From DASUGM01 sp036274055 (GTDB lineage: Bacteria; Acidobacteriota; Vicinamibacteria; Vicinamibacterales; SCN-69-37), in the NCBI GenBank assembly GCA_036274055.1, contig DASUGM010000310.1:1-23630 (forward strand): a DNA stretch of 23,630 bases, given 5' to 3'. The position numbers were made by a program, and so were the translations under genes. Positions 1 through 7,874 of the stretch are shown one piece after another. The notes beneath the pieces are model-generated. The model was not told the origin of the DNA. It made no database searches and worked only from the letters and a program-made list of their open reading frames with translations. How positions within the stretch are numbered: the first letter of the stretch is position 1; every line of letters starts with the position of its first letter.

Positions 1-32
1 CGCGGGCCATATTGCAATTCAAGACGCGACCC

Positions 33-995
33 CTATCCTGACGACCGCTTCGTCAGCATCTGATCCATCACAACAATAACGATGACCACGGCGCCGACGA
101 TGAAGCGGTCGTAGAACGTCGCGCCGTGAATCTGCGGCAGCGCGTTGCGCAGCACGCCGAAGATCAACGCCCCGAGCACGGCGCCGGCAACCGACCCGCG
201 GCCGCCGACCAGGCTGGCGCCGCCGACGACGGCCGAGGCGATGATATCCAACTCGTACCCGCTCGCCAGATCGGCCTTGCCCTGGCCCTGGACGACGGCA
301 AGCACCACGCCCGAGACCGCCGCCAGCACGCCGGAGGCGACGTACGCCGACGTCTTGATCGTCCCGACGCGGATGCCCGAGAACAGCGCGGCCATCTCAT
401 TGCCGCCGACGGCCGAGACGCTGCGGCCCCACTGATACTGCGTCATCAGGATCTGGAAGACGATCGCCAGCGCGATCATCACCACCGGGCCGAGCCAGTC
501 GATCGAGGCCCCGAGCACGTGCCAGTCGCGGGGCAGCTTGGCGGACAGATCGTAAAAGCGCGCTTCGGTGATGATGAACGCCGTGCCGCGCCAGATGCCC
601 ATTACGCCGAGGGTGGCGATGAACGGCGGCAGGCCGACGCGCACCACCAGCCACGACGCCGCCAGCCCGGCGCCGACGCCGACGAGCAGGCCGGCGCCCG
701 CGCACATCCACAGCGGCCATCCCGCCTCGACGAAGAGGTAGCCGACCACGACCGTCGTCAAGGCAATCACCGCGCCCGGCGAGAGATCGACGCCGCCGCT
801 GATGATGACGATCGCGGCGCCGATCGCGGCGATGCCGTAGATCGACGAGTACTTGAAGATCAGCAGAAAGTTGCCGATGTTCATGAACGGATGCGAGCGT
901 CCCGCCTCGGGCCAGAGAAACCAGGTGAAGAACAACACCTCGGCGACCAGGATCGCCACGGTGCTGAACTCGCGCGCGCGCCAGATTGACTTCAC
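33..995 (-). CDS. Sugar ABC transporter permease (RbsC/BPD_transp_2 family)
   Basis: Inner-membrane permease subunit of a carbohydrate-type ABC importer, expected to pair with the ATPase encoded just upstream. The 320-residue length is normal for RbsC-like permeases. Hydrophobic helices run through the whole chain. The family signature GGVDLSPG is at residues 67-74, and the cytoplasmic-loop stretch GGASLVGGRGSVAGAVLG lies near residues 258-275. The start is GTG at 995, which overlaps the stop of the ATPase gene by 4 bp (GTGA), so translation is probably coupled. It is the last complete gene of a minus-strand operon running from 5345. No periplasmic binding protein is visible here; one could lie beyond the window edge. 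The substrate cannot be read from the sequence; the neighbouring dehydratase and dehydrogenase suggest a sugar or sugar acid. Confidence 0.93.
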   Translation of the reverse strand: MKSIWRAREFSTVAILVAEVLFFTWFLWPEAGRSHPFMNIGNFLLIFKYSSIYGIAAIGAAIVIISGGVDLSPGAVIALTTVVVGYLFVEAGWPLWMCAGAGLLVGVGAGLAASWLVVRVGLPPFIATLGVMGIWRGTAFIITEARFYDLSAKLPRDWHVLGASIDWLGPVVMIALAIVFQILMTQYQWGRSVSAVGGNEMAALFSGIRVGTIKTSAYVASGVLAAVSGVVLAVVQGQGKADLASGYELDIIASAVVGGASLVGGRGSVAGAVLGALIFGVLRNALPQIHGATFYDRFIVGAVVIVIVVMDQMLTKRSSG

Positions 996-2500
996 GCCAC
1001 GACCTCGGCCGCAGTTTCCGACTGATGCGCGGCCAGTTGCATGACGTCGTCCTCGGTCGCGGTCTCGGCGCGCATTTCGCCGCGGAGCACACCCTCGCGC
1101 ATCACCAGGATGCGATCGGTCAGCGCCAGCACCTCGGGCAAATCGCTCGAGACAACCAGGCAGGCCATGCCGGCGGCGGCGCGCTCGCGAATCAGTTTGT
1201 GGATTTCGAACTTGGCGCCGACGTCGACGCCCTTGGTCGGCTCATCGAGCAGCAAGACTCGCGGCTCGACCGCGAGACACTTGGCGGCGACCGTCTTCTG
1301 CTGATTGCCGCCCGACAACGTGTCGGGCGCCCGGGTGATGGACGGCGTCTTGATCGCGAGCGCCGCGACCAGGGCCGCGGCCCGCGCCGCTTCGCCGCGG
1401 CGATCGATCCGGCCGAGCCCGCCGCGCGCCGCCCGGGTGAGCGCAATGTTGTCGGCAATCGACAGATTGAAGTGCAGTCCGAAACGCTGCCGATCTTCCG
1501 GCACCAGCGCCAGGCCGGCGCGGATCGCGTCGCGTGCCGAGCGCAGCGTCACCGCGCGGCCGGCGACGAGCACTTCGCCACGATCCGCCCGGGCGATGCC
1601 GAAGATGGTCTCGAGCAGTTCGGTCCGCCCGGCGCCCACCAGGCCGAAGATGCCGACGACTTCGCCGGGCCGGACATCGAGCGTCATGTCGCGGAACCAC
1701 GGCGCGCGCGCCAGCCCGCGCACCGACAACACTGGCGGCGCATCAATAGCGGTCGCGCCGCGACCCAGACGTGCCGGCGGCTCGCGGCCGACCATCGCCC
1801 GGACGACCGCGTCCTGCGTCGTCGTCGCCGTGTCGTATGTGCCGACGAAACCGCCGTCTCGCAGCACGGTGATCCGATCGCAGAGTCGAAAGACTTCAGG
1901 CAGACGGTGGGAAACGAAGACGATGGTCACGCCGCGCCCTTTGAGCCGGTTCAGGATGCGGAAGAGGTGATCGACTTCGGCGTCGGTCAGCGACGTCGTC
2001 GGCTCGTCGAGCACGAGGACGCGGCAGTCGAAGGCGAGTGCCCGCGCGATCTGGACGAGCTGGGCGTTGGCCGCCGACACGTGCTCGAGCAGCCGATCCG
2101 GCGAGACGTTGACGTGCAATTCGGCAAGCAGGTCGCGAGTCTTGGCGCGCATCGCGGCGTCGTCGAGCCGTCCGCCGGCGCGCGTCATCTCCCGCCCGGC
2201 GAAGATATTCGCGGCGACGCTGAGGTTGGGAAACGCGAGCCGCTCCTGAAACACCATGCCGATGCCGGACGCCAGCGCGTCGCGCGGGCTGGCATGCGTG
2301 AGCGTGGCGCCGCCGAGCCGGACGGCGCCGCGATCCGGGCGGGTAATCCCGGCCAGAATCTTCAGCAGTGTCGATTTGCCGGCGCCGTTTTCGCCGACGA
2401 TCGCGTGGGCCTCGCCGGCCTCGACGGCAAATGACACGCCGGTCAGCGCCCGCACGGCGCCGAACGACCGATGGACATCCTGGAATTCGAGGCGGGCCAT
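992..2500 (-). CDS. Sugar ABC transporter ATP-binding protein, duplicated NBD (RbsA/MglA/XylG type)
   Basis: ATPase with two fused nucleotide-binding domains, 502 aa, the usual length for RbsA/MglA-type proteins. The first domain has Walker A GENGAGKST at residues 36-44 and Walker B VLVLDEPTTSL at 162-172. Its signature is degenerate (HVSAANAQLVQ, 141-151) instead of LSxGQ. The second domain has the family's altered Walker A (GLVGAGRTEL, 287-296), a canonical LSGGNQQK signature (396-403) and Walker B VLLLDEPTKGVD (416-427). In this family the second site has the altered Walker A, while here the first site also has a weak signature. The gene sits 7 bp after the dehydratase gene and overlaps the permease gene by 4 bp, so it belongs to the same operon and should power uptake through that permease. 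Confidence 0.94.
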   Translation of the reverse strand: MARLEFQDVHRSFGAVRALTGVSFAVEAGEAHAIVGENGAGKSTLLKILAGITRPDRGAVRLGGATLTHASPRDALASGIGMVFQERLAFPNLSVAANIFAGREMTRAGGRLDDAAMRAKTRDLLAELHVNVSPDRLLEHVSAANAQLVQIARALAFDCRVLVLDEPTTSLTDAEVDHLFRILNRLKGRGVTIVFVSHRLPEVFRLCDRITVLRDGGFVGTYDTATTTQDAVVRAMVGREPPARLGRGATAIDAPPVLSVRGLARAPWFRDMTLDVRPGEVVGIFGLVGAGRTELLETIFGIARADRGEVLVAGRAVTLRSARDAIRAGLALVPEDRQRFGLHFNLSIADNIALTRAARGGLGRIDRRGEAARAAALVAALAIKTPSITRAPDTLSGGNQQKTVAAKCLAVEPRVLLLDEPTKGVDVGAKFEIHKLIRERAAAGMACLVVSSDLPEVLALTDRILVMREGVLRGEMRAETATEDDVMQLAAHQSETAAEVVA

Positions 2501-2507
2501 GACCGCG

Positions 2508-3659
2508 CTACTCGCGCCGCCGCTCCCATCCCTCTTCGAAGAGCTTGATCCGTCCGCCCGTGCGCGGATGTTTCCGGCACTCGTCGTGGTTCAGCGACAG
2601 GCCGAGCCCCGGACGATCCGGCGCGACGAAGCAGCCGTCGGTGTGATCGATGCGCGGCGAGTGATCGACGAGGCTGTGCGTCCACTCGTCGGCGAAGTCG
2701 TTGAAGTGCTCGAGCACCTTGTAGTTCGGCGTCGCGACCGCGAAATGCAGATTCGCCATCGTCCCGACCGGACCGCAGACGTTGTGCGGCGCCATCACCA
2801 GCGCGTACGCAGCCGCCCAGCCGGCGAGCTGCTTCATCGGGATGAAGCCGCCGAAGTGCGTCAGATCGACCTGGACGACGTCCACGAGGTTGTGCTCGAT
2901 GAAGCCGCGGATGTCCTCCATCGTGTGGGCGCGCTCGCCGGTCGCGATCGCGAGATGCGTCGCGCTCCGCACCGGCCGGTAGGCGAGCGCGTTTTCCGGC
3001 GGCGTCGGCTCCTCGATCCACTCCGGATCGTAGGGCTCGAGCAGCTTCGCCATCGCCGCCGCTTGCGCCGGCGTGAACCGCCCGTGCATCTCGATCATGA
3101 TCTGAACGTCGGCGCCGATCGCCTCGCGGACCGCGGCGACGATCTCGACGGCGCGGCGGCGCTCGGCGGCCGACAACTCGGCGCTCGCGTGTCCGAACGG
3201 GTCGAGCTTCATCGCCTTGTAGCCGCGGGCGACGACGCGCTTGGCGGCGGCGGCCACGTTGAGCGGCTTGCGATCGGTCTGGTACCAGCCGTTCGCATAG
3301 GCCGGCACGCGCTCGCGGAATTTCCCGCCGAGCAGCTTCCACACCGGCACGCCGAGCGACTGCCCCATCAGGTCCCAGCAGGCGACGTCGAAACAAGCGA
3401 GCGCCGACTGCGACACTTCGCCGGGCCGATCGTATTCGGCGCGCTGAATGTTCCAGGCCAGGCGCTCGACGTCGAACGGATCGGTGCCGAGGACGTGGCG
3501 CGGCGCGAGCTCATCCACGCACGCGAGCAGCGCGTCGGTGCGGCTGACCATGCGCACTTCGCTGGTGCCGATGAGACCCGTGTCGGTCTCCAATTCGAGA
3601 AAGGCGAGTTCTCGCCAGGGGGTACCGACGACGGTGGTGCGGGCCGCTGTGATTTTCAT
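2508..3659 (-). CDS. Mandelate racemase/muconate lactonizing enzyme family protein, probable sugar-acid (galactonate-type) dehydratase
   Basis: Enolase-superfamily enzyme of 383 aa with an N-terminal capping domain (about 1-115) and a C-terminal barrel. Expected magnesium ligands are E190 (IMIEMHGR), E216 (WIEEP) and E242 (ATGERAHT). H192 two residues after the first ligand, and H292 in MAPHNVCGP, resemble the galactonate/mannonate dehydratase subgroup, where such histidines act in acid-base chemistry. That makes dehydration of an aldonate to a 2-keto-3-deoxy sugar acid the best guess; the exact substrate is unknown. ATG at 3659 overlaps the upstream gene's stop by 4 bp (ATGA). Placed between an SDR dehydrogenase and a sugar importer, it fits a non-phosphorylating sugar oxidation route. 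Lactonase and aldolase genes are not in view. Confidence 0.85.
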   Translation of the reverse strand: MKITAARTTVVGTPWRELAFLELETDTGLIGTSEVRMVSRTDALLACVDELAPRHVLGTDPFDVERLAWNIQRAEYDRPGEVSQSALACFDVACWDLMGQSLGVPVWKLLGGKFRERVPAYANGWYQTDRKPLNVAAAAKRVVARGYKAMKLDPFGHASAELSAAERRRAVEIVAAVREAIGADVQIMIEMHGRFTPAQAAAMAKLLEPYDPEWIEEPTPPENALAYRPVRSATHLAIATGERAHTMEDIRGFIEHNLVDVVQVDLTHFGGFIPMKQLAGWAAAYALVMAPHNVCGPVGTMANLHFAVATPNYKVLEHFNDFADEWTHSLVDHSPRIDHTDGCFVAPDRPGLGLSLNHDECRKHPRTGGRIKLFEEGWERRRE

Positions 3660-4591
3660 CGTCCGTCTTGGGCCTTGAGTCTTGGGCCTTGGGCCTCGGG
3701 CCCTGGGCCCTGGGCCTCGGTTCTCTGCATGATCGCCAATCCGATCGCGGCGCGTCGCACGCGTTCGCGTGACAACGCGACCACCGTGCTCTCGACGTGC
3801 ATGCCGCTCGGATAGAGCGCCGGCGAATTGCGGAGTCCGTATTTCAAGTAGATCGGCGCCGCGACGCGCACCAGCTCGGCGGTCTCGTAGTGCCGCACGG
3901 TGCCGCCGAAGTCGTCGGGCGCCTCGACGTAGAAGTCGATGGGCGCGTCGATCGCCTGGCGGATCGCGGCAATCTGCGCGATCGACAGGTCGACCGGCAG
4001 GTTGATCGACGTCGCACCCAGATCTTCGAGCAGCCGCGCGGTCGCCGGATTGGCCGCCGCGATGGTCACCGAGGTCTTGATCACGAAGTCAGCGGGCAAA
4101 TCGCCGGCCTTCTTCATCTCACCGAGGATACGCAAGTGGCCGAGGTCGGCGACCAGCATGGATCGCAGACCCAGCGAGACGCCGTGCAGGACGTCGGCGG
4201 TCGCAAAGCGGATCTGATCGGCGCCGCGGAGCGACGACCCGAGCACCCGGCCGGCCGGCGACGAGGCCTGGACGCCGGTGTCCCAGTTGCCGCGCGGTCC
4301 GACGAACAGGCAGACCTCGATGCCGTAGGTCTCGCCCATCACCAGCATGTCGCGGGTTTCGTCGTCGGTCTGCAGCATGATGCCGCTGCCCTGGCTGACG
4401 CGGTGGACGGTGATTTTGCGGAGCCGCGCCTCGTCGATCACCGCGGCCATCGCCTTCGGCCCTTCGCACGAGGGGATCTCGATCCGCCAGGCCGCGCCGT
4501 CGGCGAACCGCTTGGCGGACGCCGGCAACTCGTGGGCATCGCGCGGCGGCAGCGACAATGAGGTCAGGATCTCTCCGGGATTACGTGGCAA
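3656..4591 (-). CDS. Barrel-like protein of uncertain function, resembling bacterial proteins annotated as U32-type peptidases
   Basis: 311 aa, cytosolic (no signal or membrane segment). Regular alternation of beta-like and helical stretches (WRIEIPSCEGPKAM, TVHRVSQGSGIML, GIEVCLFVGPRG, ATSINLPVDLS, APIDFYVEAPDDFGG) suggests a TIM barrel. From memory it resembles proteins named 'U32 family peptidase', but I cannot confirm that and no catalytic motif is clear. The start is TTG at 4591, inside the SDR gene (11-bp overlap), supported by GGAG at 4598-4601, six bases upstream. The last 20 or so residues (EAQGPGPEAQGPRLKAQ) come from an in-gene heptanucleotide DNA repeat, so this tail is probably an acquired, non-conserved extension. 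Its stop overlaps the dehydratase start (ATGA). The operon position argues for a role in the same catabolic pathway. Confidence 0.7.
   Translation of the reverse strand: MPRNPGEILTSLSLPPRDAHELPASAKRFADGAAWRIEIPSCEGPKAMAAVIDEARLRKITVHRVSQGSGIMLQTDDETRDMLVMGETYGIEVCLFVGPRGNWDTGVQASSPAGRVLGSSLRGADQIRFATADVLHGVSLGLRSMLVADLGHLRILGEMKKAGDLPADFVIKTSVTIAAANPATARLLEDLGATSINLPVDLSIAQIAAIRQAIDAPIDFYVEAPDDFGGTVRHYETAELVRVAAPIYLKYGLRNSPALYPSGMHVESTVVALSRERVRRAAIGLAIMQRTEAQGPGPEAQGPRLKAQDGR
3668..3723. repeat. Heptanucleotide tandem repeat (TTGGGCC) inside a coding 3' end
   Basis: Eight 7-bp units: TTGGGCC, TTGAGTC, TTGGGCC, TTGGGCC, TCGGGCC, CTGGGCC, CTGGGCC, TCGGTTC. They are translated on the minus strand as the C-terminal tail of the U32-like protein (EAQGPGP heptads; 21 nt give 7 residues). 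Frame is maintained up to the ATGA overlap with the dehydratase gene. Confidence 0.9.
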
Positions 4592-5345
4592 ATTGCACTC
4601 CTAGTCCGCAGTCGACGGCGAGCGAGGCGCCGGTGATCGCCGACGCCTCATCCGAGGCGACAAAGGCGACGAGGTTGGCCACTTCGGCAGGCGTCGCAAT
4701 GCGGCGCATCGGGTGAGCGCGCATGACGCCGGCTTCGGCCTCGGCGGGATCGGGCTGCAGCCGGAACCATTCTTCGACCAGGTGCGTGCGCGTCCACCCG
4801 GGCGAGACGGCGTTGACGCGAATGCCGTGCGGCGCGTAGTCGAGGGCCAGGCTGCGGGTCAGGCCAATCAACCCCGACTTGGCCGCGGCGTAGGGAAACA
4901 TGCCGGCGATCGTCAGGGTGGCATGGATCGAGGCGATGTTGACGATCGCGCCGCCGCGGGCCTCGAGCATCGACGGCAGCACGCGCCGGGCGCACAGCCA
5001 CGCGCCTTTGAGGTCGACGGCAAACACGGCGTCCCATTCTGCCTCGGTCATCGTCGCGGCGTCGAAGTAGGCGTTGACGCCGGCGTTGTTGACGAGCACG
5101 TTGATGCGGCCATAAGCGTGCTCGACACGGGCGACGGCGGCGTCGACATCGTCGCTCCGGGTGACGTCGGCGGGCACGAAGATGGCGCGGTCGCCGAGGG
5201 CCTCAGCGGCCGCTCGGCCGGCGTCGGCGTCGAGGTCGGCGATGCCGACGCGCGCGCCCTCGGCGGCGAACTTCTCGGCGATCGCCCGCCCGATCCCGCG
5301 CCCGCCGCCGGTGACCAGCGCGACTTTGTGATCGAGACGCCCCAT
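4581..5345 (-). CDS. SDR family NAD(P)-dependent oxidoreductase
   Basis: Classical short-chain dehydrogenase/reductase of 254 aa. Cofactor motif TGGGRGIG is at residues 12-19, NNAG at 86-89, catalytic S139, Y152 and K156 (YAAAK), and a C-terminal ITGASLAVDCG segment near the end. Asp37 at the end of the second strand (GIADLD) predicts a preference for NAD over NADP in this family. It is the first gene of the minus-strand sugar operon. ATG at 5345 has no Shine-Dalgarno, but a TACGAT box at 5355-5360 lies 9 nt upstream, which suggests a leaderless or nearly leaderless mRNA. It probably oxidises a sugar or sugar acid feeding the dehydratase step; the substrate is inferred from context only. Confidence 0.92.
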   Translation of the reverse strand: MGRLDHKVALVTGGGRGIGRAIAEKFAAEGARVGIADLDADAGRAAAEALGDRAIFVPADVTRSDDVDAAVARVEHAYGRINVLVNNAGVNAYFDAATMTEAEWDAVFAVDLKGAWLCARRVLPSMLEARGGAIVNIASIHATLTIAGMFPYAAAKSGLIGLTRSLALDYAPHGIRVNAVSPGWTRTHLVEEWFRLQPDPAEAEAGVMRAHPMRRIATPAEVANLVAFVASDEASAITGASLAVDCGLGVQFAT

Positions 5346-5354
5346 GCGCGCGTC

Positions 5355-5367
5355 ATCGTAATACGAT
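5355..5367. promoter_or_regulatory. Symmetric bidirectional promoter core between the SDR and aldose epimerase genes
   Basis: The only intergenic space between the two divergent genes is 30 bp (5346-5375). It holds the perfect palindrome ATCGTA-A-TACGAT. Read on the plus strand, TACGAT (5362-5367) lies 8 nt before the epimerase ATG. Read on the minus strand, TACGAT (5355-5360) lies 9 nt before the SDR ATG. Both match the TANNNT form of a -10 box. No convincing -35 was found on either side. The palindrome could also be a repressor site shared by both directions. Confidence 0.5.
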
Positions 5368-5375
5368 ATCCAGCC

Positions 5376-6557
5376 ATGCCGACCATCTCTCGCCTGCTCG
5401 TCGCCGCCGCCGCCGTCCTTGCCGCGGGGTGCGGCGACATGCCGACGCCCCAGCCGGTGACCGTGCCGGCGGCATCGCAGCAGAATCCGCAGCCGTACGT
5501 GTCGATGACGCCGCTGCCGGCGAGCCCGACCAAACCCAATGAGGTCATCAACGTGATCACGCTGCGCAGCCGGAACGGCCTGGAGATGAAAGTGCTGTCA
5601 TGGGGCGGCATCATCCAGTCGCTGCGCACCCCGGACCGCACCGGCGAGTTCGACGACATTGTCCTCGGCTTCGACAACGTCGACGACTACGGCAAGTCAC
5701 CGTACTTCGGCTGCCTGATCGGCCGCTACTGCAATCGCATCGCCAAAGGCGCGTTTTCCCTCGACGGCAAGAAGTACTCGCTGGCCATCAACAACCCGCC
5801 GAACTCGCTGCACGGCGGCAACGTCGGCTGGGACAAGAAGAACTGGACGGCCGAGCCGTTCCAGGACGCCAATGGCGTCGGCGTCGTGCTGACGCTGACC
5901 AGCCCCGACGGCGACGAGGGTTATCCCGGCAGCGTCAAGGCCGACGTGAAATACACGCTCAACGACAAAAACCAGCTGATCGTCGACTACCACGCCACCA
6001 CCGACAAGGCGACGGTCATCAACCTGACGCAGCATGCCTACTTCAACCTCGCGGGCGGCAAGGCGAACGACATCCTCGGCCACCAGATGCAGATCAACGC
6101 CGCCCAGTACACGCCGGTCGACGACACGCTGATTCCGACCGGCAAGATCGAGTCCGTCGAGGGCACGCCGCTCGACTTCAGAACACCGACCGCGATCGGC
6201 GCGCGCATCAACGACAAGCACGAGCAGCTCATCCGCGCCAAGGGCTACGATCACAACTGGGTGGTCCAGCGTTCGGCGCCCGGCCTGGTTGACGCCGCGC
6301 GCGTCGTCGAGCCGACGACCGGCCGGACGCTGGCCGTCGCGACCACGGAGCCGGGCATCCAGTTCTACTCCGGCAACTTCCTCGACGGGACGCTCACCGG
6401 CAAAGGCGCGCGCACCTACACGCATCGCTCGGGCTTCTGCCTCGAGACGCAGCATTATCCCGACTCACCGAATCACGCGAACTTTCCGACGACCGTGCTC
6501 AAGCCAGGCGAGGAATACCGCTCGCAAACTATTTTCACGTTCGGCGTCGCAAAGTGA
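5376..6557 (+). CDS. Aldose 1-epimerase (galactose mutarotase), predicted lipoprotein
   Basis: Interconverts alpha and beta anomers of an aldose. The start is set at ATG 5376 because it begins a lipoprotein signal: hydrophobic residues 5-16, then LAAGC with Cys19. The reading frame stays open further upstream but there overlaps the SDR gene. The mature domain from about residue 57 carries LSWGGIIQSL, H146 (NSLHGGN), the catalytic His H220 (TQHAYFNLAG) and the probable general base E357 (FCLETQHYPDSPNH), as known for GalM. At 393 aa it matches the exported bacterial type. Lipid anchoring puts it in the periplasm or on the outer membrane, so it would act on sugars before uptake, fitting the divergent importer operon. 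A TACGAT box 8 nt upstream and lack of a Shine-Dalgarno suggest a leaderless transcript. Confidence 0.92.
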   Translation: MPTISRLLVAAAAVLAAGCGDMPTPQPVTVPAASQQNPQPYVSMTPLPASPTKPNEVINVITLRSRNGLEMKVLSWGGIIQSLRTPDRTGEFDDIVLGFDNVDDYGKSPYFGCLIGRYCNRIAKGAFSLDGKKYSLAINNPPNSLHGGNVGWDKKNWTAEPFQDANGVGVVLTLTSPDGDEGYPGSVKADVKYTLNDKNQLIVDYHATTDKATVINLTQHAYFNLAGGKANDILGHQMQINAAQYTPVDDTLIPTGKIESVEGTPLDFRTPTAIGARINDKHEQLIRAKGYDHNWVVQRSAPGLVDAARVVEPTTGRTLAVATTEPGIQFYSGNFLDGTLTGKGARTYTHRSGFCLETQHYPDSPNHANFPTTVLKPGEEYRSQTIFTFGVAK

Positions 6558-6570
6558 GACGATCGATGGT

Positions 6571-7368
6571 GTGACCTCATTGACGGCGATTGTCCTTTCT
6601 GTCCTGCTGCTCGGCGCGCTCCCGCAGGCCGCGACGCCGCCGGCGCCGACGCTGCTCGCCGGCCAGCGCCACTTCTACAACGGGCACTATGAGGAAGCCG
6701 CCGCTATCGCTACGCGTCTGACGATCGAGGACCCGAACGACCTCGCCGCCTCCGAACTGCTGACGTCGATTCTCCACTTTCAAATCAAGCGCGCGCTCGG
6801 GGACGCGACGGACAAGGAAAAGGCGCTGAAGCAGTGCGCATCCTGCGGCGAGATCTTGAAAACGTTTCTCGCCGAGACCAGGCGGGCCCAGGCCGTCGCC
6901 CACGCCCGGCTCAAGAGCCATCCGGCCGAAGACGAAACCGAGTTCCTGCTCGGCAAGATCGACCTCAACTACGTCTGGCTGCAGCTCGCCACCCTCGGCC
7001 GCCGCACCGGCTGGAGCGAATATCGCGAGGCGCGCCGATCGGTCGAAGCCGTGCTGAAACGCTCGCCTAACCACTTGCGTGCCCAGGTCGCTCACGCCTG
7101 GATCGAGTACATCGTCGACACGCGCGTCCCATTCGGTTTCAAGTGGGTGCTCGGCGGCGGCGACAGGAAGGAAGCGCTGGCCGTGATGCAGGAGGCCGCG
7201 GCCAAAGCCTCCGATCCGCTGGACAAGACCGAAGCCACGTTCGGGCTCTGGGAGATGCTGATTCGCGAAAAGAAGCTGAAAGAAGCCGTCGATGTCGCCC
7301 GGACGCTGCTGGTCGACTTCCCCGAGAACAAAGAGCTGGTGAAATTCGTCGCCGCGAATGGGAAGTAG
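6571..7368 (+). CDS. Exported TPR-like protein of unknown function
   Basis: 265 aa from GTG 6571, 13 bp after the epimerase stop; TTG at 6580 is an alternative start. Residues 5-21 are hydrophobic and end at a plausible signal peptidase site (LPQAA), so export is likely. The rest is helical with TPR-like repeats: GQRHFYNGHYEEAAAIATRL (31-50), a middle helical array, and the terminal KKLKEAVDVARTLLVDFPEN repeat. A CASC pair lies near residues 89-92. No catalytic motif is visible. It is probably co-transcribed with the epimerase. A 131-bp hairpin repeat follows immediately after its stop. I do not recognise a specific function; a scaffold role would be typical of TPR proteins. Confidence 0.75.
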   Translation: MTSLTAIVLSVLLLGALPQAATPPAPTLLAGQRHFYNGHYEEAAAIATRLTIEDPNDLAASELLTSILHFQIKRALGDATDKEKALKQCASCGEILKTFLAETRRAQAVAHARLKSHPAEDETEFLLGKIDLNYVWLQLATLGRRTGWSEYREARRSVEAVLKRSPNHLRAQVAHAWIEYIVDTRVPFGFKWVLGGGDRKEALAVMQEAAAKASDPLDKTEATFGLWEMLIREKKLKEAVDVARTLLVDFPENKELVKFVAANGK

Positions 7369-7498
7369 ATCGACAGCACCGTGAAGGATCTCTTGAGGAC
7401 GATGTAGGAGCGTGAAGGAGATTCACGCTTTTCAAACCCGGAAGCTCCTGCGTGCTCCTACAGATTCCTTCACGCTCCTTCACGGTGCTGTCGGGTTT
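7368..7498. repeat. 131-bp interspersed hairpin repeat, copy 1
   Basis: Begins at the stop codon of the TPR gene. The left arm (GACAGCACCGTGAAGGA ... TGTAGGAGCGTGAAGGAG) is largely complementary to the right arm (CTCCTGCGTGCTCCTACA ... TCCTTCACGGTGCTGTC), giving an imperfect stem of about 45 bp with a short central loop. A second direct copy lies at 10496-10626 with about 7 differences by eye. It fills most of the 167-bp gap before the PadR gene and could form a terminator-like structure. Confidence 0.9.
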
Positions 7499-7514
7499 GA
7501 TCCGATGCTCAAAT

Positions 7515-7529
7515 AGTAATATCGTTACT
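7515..7529. promoter_or_regulatory. Dyad operator overlapping a putative promoter of the PadR gene
   Basis: AGTAA-TATCG-TTACT is a perfect 5-bp inverted repeat ending 6 bp before the PadR start codon. It overlaps possible -10 boxes (TAATAT 7517-7522; TATCGT 7520-7525). PadR proteins bind short AT-rich dyads and often repress their own promoter, so this is probably the autoregulatory operator. That assignment is inference. Confidence 0.5.
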
Positions 7530-7535
7530 TAAATC

Positions 7536-7874
7536 ATGGCGCCGGCGCCGCCTGCCGCCCTCCGCGACTTCGAACTACTCGTCCTCCTTGCCGTCCTCGG
7601 CCTGAAAGACGACGCCTATCCCGTGTCCATCCGCGACGCCATCGAGCAGCGCACCGGCCGCGCGCCGTCGCGCGCCGCGGTATTCATCACCCTCGAACGG
7701 CTCCAGGAGAAGGGGCTCGTGACCTCGACATTCGGCGACCCGACGCCGGTGCGCGGCGGCCGCGCCAAACGGTTCTTCCGCGCGACCCGCTCGGGCATCG
7801 CGGCCGCGCAGCAGGCCGTCGACCAGGTCTCGGCGATGACCGCCGGCCTCGATGCGGTGTTGAAACGCCGATGA
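7536..7874 (+). CDS. PadR family transcriptional regulator
   Basis: 112 aa, the short single-domain form of PadR. A winged helix covers about residues 10-85: FELLVLLAVLGLKDDAYPVS, RAAVFITLERLQEKGLVTS, then the wing with GGRAKRFFRAT. A C-terminal helix (about 86-112) would give dimerisation. ATG at 7536 has no Shine-Dalgarno and sits just downstream of an AT-rich dyad. The stop overlaps the permease start by 4 bp (ATGA at 7871-7874), so the two genes are translationally coupled. This PadR-permease pairing is a hallmark of acidobacterial ADOP loci, where the regulator is presumed to control the permease; the inducing signal is unknown. Confidence 0.93.
   Translation: MAPAPPAALRDFELLVLLAVLGLKDDAYPVSIRDAIEQRTGRAPSRAAVFITLERLQEKGLVTSTFGDPTPVRGGRAKRFFRATRSGIAAAQQAVDQVSAMTAGLDAVLKRR

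Noticed and set aside
1..32. Possible start (ATG on the minus strand at 8-10) of another operon gene.
   Set aside because: Only three codons lie inside the window and no Shine-Dalgarno is visible, so it cannot be supported.
986..2434. Long plus-strand open frame opposite the ABC ATPase, and similar long frames opposite other genes (for example 8665-10512, 12539-13552, 13420-15486, 15777-16874).
   Set aside because: High-GC shadow frames: Arg/Ala/Gly/Asp-rich without motifs, while the opposite strand encodes complete known families.
4713..5375. In-frame upstream extension of the epimerase on the plus strand.
   Set aside because: It is fully antisense to the SDR gene and has no domain; the lipoprotein signal begins at ATG 5376.
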